64,000 bases of DNA from NCBI RefSeq assembly GCF_040096225.1, contig NZ_JBBMFC010000011.1, forward strand, positions 39,761 through 103,760. Reading direction: 5' to 3'. The position numbers and the translations under genes were made by a program. Positions 58,768-64,000 of the stretch are shown here, one piece after another (positions within the stretch are counted from its first letter, which is position 1; each line of letters starts with the position of its first letter). The notes beneath the pieces are model-generated. The model was not told the DNA's origin, searched no databases, and saw only the letters and a list, made by a program, of their open reading frames with translations. This DNA is from Hominiventricola aquisgranensis (GTDB lineage: Bacteria; Bacillota; Clostridia; Lachnospirales; Lachnospiraceae).

Positions 58768-60114
58768 ATGGAACACGAACTGACTAAAGGACCTGTGATG
58801 AAGACCATGCTGCTTTTCGCAGTACCGATGATCCTGGGAGATCTGCTTCAGCAATGCTACAATATCGCTGACACACTGATCGTAGGCCGTTTTCTAGGTG
58901 CAGATGCACTGGCAGCCGTCGGATCCGCCTTCGCACTTATGACATTTCTCACATCAATCCTGCTGGGACTTGCCATGGGAAGCGGCACCGTCTTCTCCAT
59001 CCGCTACGGAAGAAAAGATATGACCGGCTTAAAAGAATGTATCCTTGCTTCTTTTGTGCTGCTGGCAATGATCAATCTGATCCTGAACCTTCTGGTCTTC
59101 ATCGGAATCGATGGCATCATCTGGTTTTTGCGTACTCCGGAAGAATTAAAAGGACTGATGCATGAGTATCTGATCGTGATCTTTGCAGGACTCACCGCTA
59201 TCTTTCTCTACAATTTTTTCGCATCTCTGCTTCGGTCTCTGGGAAATTCCATAGTACCACTGGTATTTCTCGCCATCTCCGCCGGACTTAACATTGTCCT
59301 GGACCTGTGGTTTGTGATCGGCCTTAAATGGGGTGTCTCCGGAGCCGCACAAGCGACGGTTATCGCCCAATATGTATCCGGCATTGGTATTGCTCTGTTT
59401 ACCTTCATCAAATACCCGGATCTGCTGAAAAAGACACCCGATGTACATCTGAAAAAAGAACGTTTCCGCGAGATCACCAGCTTCTCTGCTCTTACCTGTC
59501 TGCAACAGTCCATTATGAATTTTGGTATTCTGGCCGTACAGGGTCTGGTCAACAGCTTTGGCACTACCATCATGGCAGCATTTGCCGCAGCGGTGAAGAT
59601 CGATGCATTTGCCTATCTTCCCGTACAGGATTTCGGAAATGCATTTTCCATCTTTATTGCCCAGAACTATGGGTCAAGACAGCCGGAGCGCATCAAAAAA
59701 GGAATCCGAACAGCGGTCATTACTTCCCTGTCCTTCGGACTCCTTCTGTCCATTCTGGTATGCTTATTTGCAGCCCCTCTGATGAGTCTGTTTATTGATG
59801 CATCTGAAACAGCTGTCATCGCAGAAGGTGTTCGCTATCTTCATATTGAAGGTGCCTTCTATTTCGCCATTGGTGGCCTGTTCCTGCTCTACGGACTCTA
59901 CCGCGCACTGGCAAAACCAGGCATGTCGGTGGTGTTGACTATCATATCCCTGGGAACCCGTGTAGCTCTGGCCTATGCTCTGTCTGCCATTCCATCCATA
60001 GGGGTGGTCGGCATCTGGTGGTCTGTTCCCATTGGCTGGTTCCTGGCAGATGCTCTTGGTGTGATCTACTACATATTAAAAGTCAATAACAAAGACTTCA
60101 CTGCCACCACATAA
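58768..60114 (+). CDS. MATE family efflux transporter
   Basis: A 448-residue, 12-helix MATE protein. ATG 58768 (MEHELTKGPVMKTMLLFAVP) has AAAGGG upstream; a longer frame before it has no such support. Family blocks include MILGDLLQQCYNIADTLIVG and NSFGTTIMAAFAAAVKID and QDFGNAFSIFIAQNYGSRQP. It is divergent from the Lrp-type regulator, which may control it. The 3' end overlaps the convergent small membrane protein gene by 46 bases. Confidence 0.92.
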   Translation: MEHELTKGPVMKTMLLFAVPMILGDLLQQCYNIADTLIVGRFLGADALAAVGSAFALMTFLTSILLGLAMGSGTVFSIRYGRKDMTGLKECILASFVLLAMINLILNLLVFIGIDGIIWFLRTPEELKGLMHEYLIVIFAGLTAIFLYNFFASLLRSLGNSIVPLVFLAISAGLNIVLDLWFVIGLKWGVSGAAQATVIAQYVSGIGIALFTFIKYPDLLKKTPDVHLKKERFREITSFSALTCLQQSIMNFGILAVQGLVNSFGTTIMAAFAAAVKIDAFAYLPVQDFGNAFSIFIAQNYGSRQPERIKKGIRTAVITSLSFGLLLSILVCLFAAPLMSLFIDASETAVIAEGVRYLHIEGAFYFAIGGLFLLYGLYRALAKPGMSVVLTIISLGTRVALAYALSAIPSIGVVGIWWSVPIGWFLADALGVIYYILKVNNKDFTATT

Positions 60115-60329
60115 AGTGCTGCAGCAATAATAATTTCAAGATAGCTCATCACAGTTTTGCCAACCTTTCGATCTCTGAAGCTGAACATGATTGATAATGT
60201 TGCCATTGTGGCATACATTCCACTTTCTGCCAGATTTCCCGGCAGAATGCGAAACCATGAAAGTACAGAAAATACAATAAATAATACAATTAACACGACC
60301 ATTGGGGTTTCTTTATTTTCTTTGAACAT
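60069..60329 (-). CDS. Small two- to three-helix membrane protein
   Basis: An 86-residue protein with membrane segments at about residues 10-26, 37-50 and 62-82. I recognise no family. Its own AAGGAG ribosome binding site (11 bases from ATG 60329) supports it as a real gene even though its last 46 bases overlap the end of the convergent MATE gene. It lies 42 bases after the end of the rlmH reading frame on the minus strand, so it follows it in order and could be co-transcribed. Confidence 0.65.
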   Translation of the reverse strand: MFKENKETPMVVLIVLFIVFSVLSWFRILPGNLAESGMYATMATLSIMFSFRDRKVGKTVMSYLEIIIAAALYVVAVKSLLLTFNM

Positions 60330-60371
60330 GTTACTATTATTCTCCTTTGGTAATATCTTTCCTTTACAGGA

Positions 60372-60851
60372 TCATTTATGATAGGGCTCATTGTTACGGA
60401 TACGGAAACTCCGGTAGATCTGCTCCAGCAGAATCACCCGCATCAACTGATGAGGAAATGTCATTTTTGAAAAACTGAGCTTATAATCAGCTCTCTGAAG
60501 AACTGCAGGTGCCAGTCCCAGAGACCCACCGATCACAAATACGATCTGACTGATACCGCCTACATTCCAGCGCTCCATCTGGGTTGCCAGTTCTTCTGAA
60601 TCCAGCATCTTCCCATCAATGGCAAGAGCTACCACATAAGCACTTTCTGGAATTTTCTGAAGGATCCGCACTCCTTCCTTTTCCTTGATCTGTGCGTTCA
60701 GCGTCTCGCTGGCCCCATCTGGTGTCTTCTCATCTGCCACTTCCACGATCTCTAGCTTACAATACCTGCTCAGACGCTTGGCATACTCCTTTATCGCATC
60801 TGTAAAATACTTCTCTTTGATCTTTCCTACTCCGATCACGGTAATTTTCAT
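60372..60851 (-). CDS. rlmH: 23S rRNA pseudouridine1915 N3-methyltransferase
   Basis: A 159-residue RlmH (SPOUT class), which methylates pseudouridine 1915 of 23S rRNA in the 70S ribosome. ATG 60851 (MKITVIGVGKIKEKYFTDAI) is the family start. The end VFVIGGSLGLAPAVLQRADY, FPHQLMRVILLEQIYRSFRI and NNEPYHK is diagnostic. Full length. Confidence 0.96.
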   Translation of the reverse strand: MKITVIGVGKIKEKYFTDAIKEYAKRLSRYCKLEIVEVADEKTPDGASETLNAQIKEKEGVRILQKIPESAYVVALAIDGKMLDSEELATQMERWNVGGISQIVFVIGGSLGLAPAVLQRADYKLSFSKMTFPHQLMRVILLEQIYRSFRIRNNEPYHK

Positions 60852-60997
60852 AAAACTTATTCCTCCAACCGGATGATTATAGCACACTTATCTGCTTTTT
60901 TGTGATATAATTTTTAAGATATCCGTCGTAAATGTCTATCACACAACGCACGCTTCATGATATCTTTATACTTACATCGAAAAGGAGGACTCCTCAT

Positions 60998-61450
60998 ATG
61001 TCCACTTACAATTCTGCAAAAAACCGCCAATCTGAGACCAGATCATCTGCATGGGCCTTTTTGCTGGTGGGATGCATTGGATTTGTGATCATTCTGCTGG
61101 CACTATTAGGTGTAATTCGATTACCCTTTGGCACCTTCCCTCTACTGATCATGGAAGTGATGTTTGTCATCTTCCTTGTCATTGCAGGACTTTCCTTCAA
61201 GCATGCCATGAATATGCTGGATGATATCTCAAGGGAAAATGATCTGGAGACCCGCATCAGAGACTGGGCAAAAGAAAATCTGACTGTTGACAGTCTCACT
61301 GTTGATGTGGACACATCCACCACGGAAGAGATGAAATACTTTATGATCACAGAGCTGATCCGCGAACGCATCATGCATGCATTCCCTGAAATACAAGAAT
61401 CTTATGCTGACGAACTGACGGAGAATTTCTATAATGAACTGTTTTCCTGA
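60998..61450 (+). CDS. Membrane protein of unknown function
   Basis: A 150-residue protein with two adjacent membrane helices (about residues 16-37 and 43-63) and a soluble C-terminal part (ENDLETRIRDWAKENLTVDS) that is acidic. ATG 60998 (MSTYNSAKNRQSETRSSAWA) has AAAGGAGG 11 bases upstream. I recognise no family. Its 3' end overlaps the following pseudouridine synthase gene by 17 bases, so they form a coupled pair. The RNA link is suggestive only. Confidence 0.72.
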   Translation: MSTYNSAKNRQSETRSSAWAFLLVGCIGFVIILLALLGVIRLPFGTFPLLIMEVMFVIFLVIAGLSFKHAMNMLDDISRENDLETRIRDWAKENLTVDSLTVDVDTSTTEEMKYFMITELIRERIMHAFPEIQESYADELTENFYNELFS

Positions 61451-62054
61451 TCCAGACAAACATTATTATATGTTCCACAAGCCCTTCGGCTGTGTCACTG
61501 CCCACAGGGATGACCTGTTTCCTGTTGTAATGGACTACTTTTCCAAACTCCATAACGACAGGCTCTCCCCTGTGGGGCGTCTTGACCGCGAGACAGAAGG
61601 GCTTCTGATCGTGACTGATGATGGCAAATGGAACCAGTATATGACTAACCCGGAATTCCATGTGCCAAAGACCTATGAATTTGCTGCTCTTGGAACGCTT
61701 GATGCCAGGAAGCTTCAGAAACTGGCAGAAGGTGTTCTGCTGACCGGCTCTTCGCTTCCCACAAAAGGAGCTCATGTCACAGTCACCGGAACATCCATTC
61801 TGGCAGATGTTCTTCCAACACTTCACCCGGATATGCAGAAGAAACTGGCTCATAACCTGCCTTCTCATCCTGTTGTCATGGGGACTGTCACTATCTCTGA
61901 AGGACGCAAGCGTCAAATCCGTCGCATGCTCAAAGTTGTTGGATGCTGTGTAATCCGATTGAAACGGGTGTCTATGGGGGATATTGTGTTGGATGATACA
62001 TTAAACCCCGGTGATTATCGGGAATTTGTGCCGGAGCCGACGATTGAAAAATAA
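61434..62054 (+). CDS. RsuA-type pseudouridine synthase lacking the S4 domain
   Basis: A 206-residue RsuA/RluE-type pseudouridine synthase. It starts directly at the catalytic domain (HYYMFHKPFGCVTAHRDD) and has VGRLDRETEGLLIVTDDGKW with the catalytic Asp, and EGRKRQIRRMLKVVG. There is no N-terminal S4 domain, unlike the enzyme at 3151-3885 but as in RluE-like proteins. The gene overlaps the upstream membrane protein gene. The target RNA is unknown; RluE acts at 23S U2457. Confidence 0.9.
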   Translation: MNCFPDPDKHYYMFHKPFGCVTAHRDDLFPVVMDYFSKLHNDRLSPVGRLDRETEGLLIVTDDGKWNQYMTNPEFHVPKTYEFAALGTLDARKLQKLAEGVLLTGSSLPTKGAHVTVTGTSILADVLPTLHPDMQKKLAHNLPSHPVVMGTVTISEGRKRQIRRMLKVVGCCVIRLKRVSMGDIVLDDTLNPGDYREFVPEPTIEK

Positions 62055-62220
62055 ATCTTCATGTCAAACGAATTTCTATTTTGGCAGCCAAACCTTTTTT
62101 GTCCGTTGGCTGCCTAATCTCATTATTCCTTGAACCTTTTCCTAGCATACTACAATATATAAGTGTAAGGGCAAAACCTTATGGCCGGCGAAAAAGGAAA
62201 CAGACAAAGGAGAATTTGTT

Positions 62221-62760
62221 ATGGACCAACATGAATTCGAGCAGTTTGTCCTGGAAAACGGAAAAAATATCCTTCGATTCTGCAGATTGACCTGTCAGGA
62301 TACCGAATCAGGAGACGAGTTATACCAGGACACTATGCTCAAGCTGCTGGACAAACGACAGCAATTGGACAACCAGCAAAATGTACAAAGCTACGCGCTG
62401 TCCATATCCATCTTACTATGGAAAAACAAAAAGAAAAAATATGCAAACCGGAACCGGCTTATACCAATGGAAAGCATGGATGCCATGGAGCATGACAAGA
62501 TTTCTGAATTAAAAGAAGAATCCGCTCCATCTCCGGAAACATGTATTTTGCAGGCAGACGAAAAGAAAATGATCCAAAAGATTGTCGCTGATCTGCCTGA
62601 AAAATTCAGAATTCCGATCCACTTATACTATTCTGCTGATCTGTCTATACAAGAGATTGCAGAAATCTTAAAAATACCGGAAGGAACCGTGAAAAGCCGC
62701 TTGAACAAGGCAAGACAGTTATTAAAAAAAGAACTGGAGGAAATAGGATATGACAGATGA
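62221..62760 (+). CDS. ECF-type sigma-70 family factor
   Basis: A 179-residue extracytoplasmic function sigma factor. Region 2 is near residues 18-65 (GDELYQDTMLKLLDKRQQLD), and region 4 is VADLPEKFRIPIHLYYSADL and SIQEIAEILKIPEGTVKSRL. ATG 62221 follows AGGAG. A possible promoter (TTGAAC at 62130 with CAATAT at 62153) lies about 65 bases upstream. It overlaps the anti-sigma gene by 11 bases, the usual coupling for a sigma/anti-sigma pair. Its stress or signal is unknown. Confidence 0.93.
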   Translation: MDQHEFEQFVLENGKNILRFCRLTCQDTESGDELYQDTMLKLLDKRQQLDNQQNVQSYALSISILLWKNKKKKYANRNRLIPMESMDAMEHDKISELKEESAPSPETCILQADEKKMIQKIVADLPEKFRIPIHLYYSADLSIQEIAEILKIPEGTVKSRLNKARQLLKKELEEIGYDR

Positions 62761-63898
62761 AAAACTGGATCTGCTCTTAAGACAGGCTCTCAATCTGGAG
62801 ATTGCTGACCATGATATTCAAATTGATGCTGCAAAAATAAAATCAGATAGAAACACAACCTCTTGGAAATATTGGAAACATTTCCCTGCTGCTGCCGCTT
62901 CTGTTGCTGTTCTCACACTATCTTCCATGATGGTCTGTGCTGCGTGGCACTATCTTTCAGCAAAAGATGTAGCCGGTAAAGCAGCTGATCCACATCTTGC
63001 ACAGGAATTTGAACAGAATAACTGGATCGATGGATGTGAAACACAGACTTATGGAGATTATGATGTTACGCTCTTAGGAGTCGTCTCTGGAAACGAAATT
63101 TCTTCCCATCTGTCCAAAGATGATTCAGGAAATATCGATGGCGATAAAACTTATGTGGCAGTGGCAATCTCCCATTCAGATTGTAGTCCCATGCCAGATC
63201 CTCTGAATATAGGGTCTGATTCTGTGCAGTTTTATGTATCACCTTATATAAAGGGACTGGATCCTGCCAAATATAATATATCCGTTTTGGGCGTCAACAA
63301 CACCGTTTTCCTTTCAGATGGAATCCAGTATCAATTACTTGGAATGGATACGATTGCAGCTTTTGCCGGTCAGGGCATCTACCTTGGAGTGTCCGAAGGC
63401 AGCAATTACAATCCTAATGCTTACCTGTATGATTCTGCCAGCGGAACTCTGACCAGAAATGAATCCTTTAACGGTGTAAATGCACTCTTTACGCTCCCGG
63501 TTGATCCGACTATGGGAGATTCTGAAAAGGCAACCAATCTTATAGACGCGATGGATCACTATGAGTCCGGCGGAGAATCCACCATAATCTTATCAGAAGC
63601 AGACCTCTGGCTGAACAGCATTACCCCTGAAACCATTAGCGAAAATGCCGTACCGCTGGAAAGCAGTCGAAAAACCGTCAGCACAGACGAATTTTTCCAA
63701 TATACAGGGAACGATGTATCCAATGATTCCGATACCGGTTCTCTCATTCTGAAGGAATACTTTCCAGATGGAACCGGCATGAGTGAATGGATGACCAGAT
63801 CCGGCACCTCTATGGAGGATGCTTTTGTGGAGACCTACACCCTGAACAAAGACGGAACCATCACCATCTTGAAATATGTACCCAATTTGAATAAATAA
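62750..63898 (+). CDS. DUF4179-type anti-sigma factor
   Basis: A 382-residue membrane anti-sigma factor paired with the ECF sigma factor. The short N-terminal cytoplasmic part (residues 1-42) binds the sigma factor in this class, one membrane helix is at about residues 43-66, and the extracytoplasmic part carries the DUF4179 domain (WIDGCETQTYGDYDVTLLGV and SSHLSKDDSGNIDGDKTYVA). It is expected to hold the sigma factor until an external signal triggers release. The coupled start overlaps the sigma gene. Confidence 0.88.
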   Translation: MTDEKLDLLLRQALNLEIADHDIQIDAAKIKSDRNTTSWKYWKHFPAAAASVAVLTLSSMMVCAAWHYLSAKDVAGKAADPHLAQEFEQNNWIDGCETQTYGDYDVTLLGVVSGNEISSHLSKDDSGNIDGDKTYVAVAISHSDCSPMPDPLNIGSDSVQFYVSPYIKGLDPAKYNISVLGVNNTVFLSDGIQYQLLGMDTIAAFAGQGIYLGVSEGSNYNPNAYLYDSASGTLTRNESFNGVNALFTLPVDPTMGDSEKATNLIDAMDHYESGGESTIILSEADLWLNSITPETISENAVPLESSRKTVSTDEFFQYTGNDVSNDSDTGSLILKEYFPDGTGMSEWMTRSGTSMEDAFVETYTLNKDGTITILKYVPNLNK

Positions 63899-63950
63899 GT
63901 CCATTTTATTTTGATACAAAAATGGGGCTGTAAAAAAACTCCCCTGACAG

Positions 63951-63987
63951 AAAAATCGCCCAGGCCGTGAGGTCTGAGCGATTTTTT
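63951..63987. terminator. Bidirectional intrinsic terminator at the right edge
   Basis: AAAAATCGC and the following CAG-CC arm pair with GG-CTG and GCGATTTTTT (16 bp, one mismatch, one G-U, 4-base loop), 53 bases after the anti-sigma stop. A/T runs flank both sides, so it can stop transcription from either direction. Confidence 0.75.
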
Positions 63988-64000
63988 GGTATAATTAATT

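Noticed and set aside
1..64000. CRISPR arrays, rRNA or tRNA genes
   Set aside because: No regularly spaced 25-40-base repeat series with unique spacers, and no tRNA cloverleaf or rRNA sequence, was recognised on either strand. A dedicated search could still find a tRNA I missed.

Overview
The window looks like chromosome from a Gram-positive, spore-forming, anaerobic clostridium, most likely a Lachnospiraceae gut commensal. The reasons are moderate GC, strong GGAGG-type ribosome binding sites, tight same-strand operons with ATGA overlaps, the yqfC-yqfD-phoH-ybeY block, SpoVB-like and YlbJ-like sporulation membrane proteins, an ECF sigma/DUF4179 anti-sigma pair, and serine-recombinase elements typical of this family. 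No rRNA, tRNA or CRISPR array was seen. Almost all genes lie on the minus strand.

Layout. 1-9434: RNA modification and DNA repair genes (RluA-, RsuA- and RsmF-like enzymes, a YgiQ radical SAM protein, a 961-aa exonuclease-RecD2 fusion) and the cysteine desulfidase family gene cyuA. 9531-17028: a decayed IS3-family element with a GAT target duplication. Its orfB is split by a 6.66-kb serine-recombinase element (9652-16310) carrying a two-component system, a repeat lipoprotein, a sigma-like protein and a frameshifted DUF6870 gene. 17139-23712: small membrane protein, membrane-anchored oleate hydratase, MATE exporter with an attenuator-like leader, CutC and a lipoprotein.

24173-34826 is the most interesting region. 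One NifH-like ATPase is followed by two paralogous pairs of nitrogenase component 1-like proteins. These flank hypF-hypC-hypD-hypE and a TM1266-type regulator. There are no nifB/E/N/V genes, no hypA/B and no hydrogenase subunits. I infer an undescribed metalloenzyme system in which a NifH-type reductase serves two component 1 complexes, one perhaps a scaffold, with the Hyp proteins supplying an Fe-cyanide/CO group. The operon starts with a promoter, a leader containing a short ORF, and an intrinsic terminator only about 26 nt before nifH, so attenuation is likely. Hairpin-forming repeats supply the stop codons of hypF and hypD.

35120-46865: Rpn-family nuclease, lipoproteins, PAS and PNPOx proteins, CapA, a GDT1 transporter, an internally deleted racemase pseudogene, and an operon led by a membrane LuxR-type regulator. 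46902-58612: a housekeeping and sporulation block with coaD, rsmD, a MTHFS-ProA fusion, proB, spoVB-like, ybeY, phoH, yqfD, yqfC and an Lrp regulator. 58768-63898 is mostly plus strand: MATE exporter, RlmH, an S4-less pseudouridine synthase, and the ECF sigma/anti-sigma pair.
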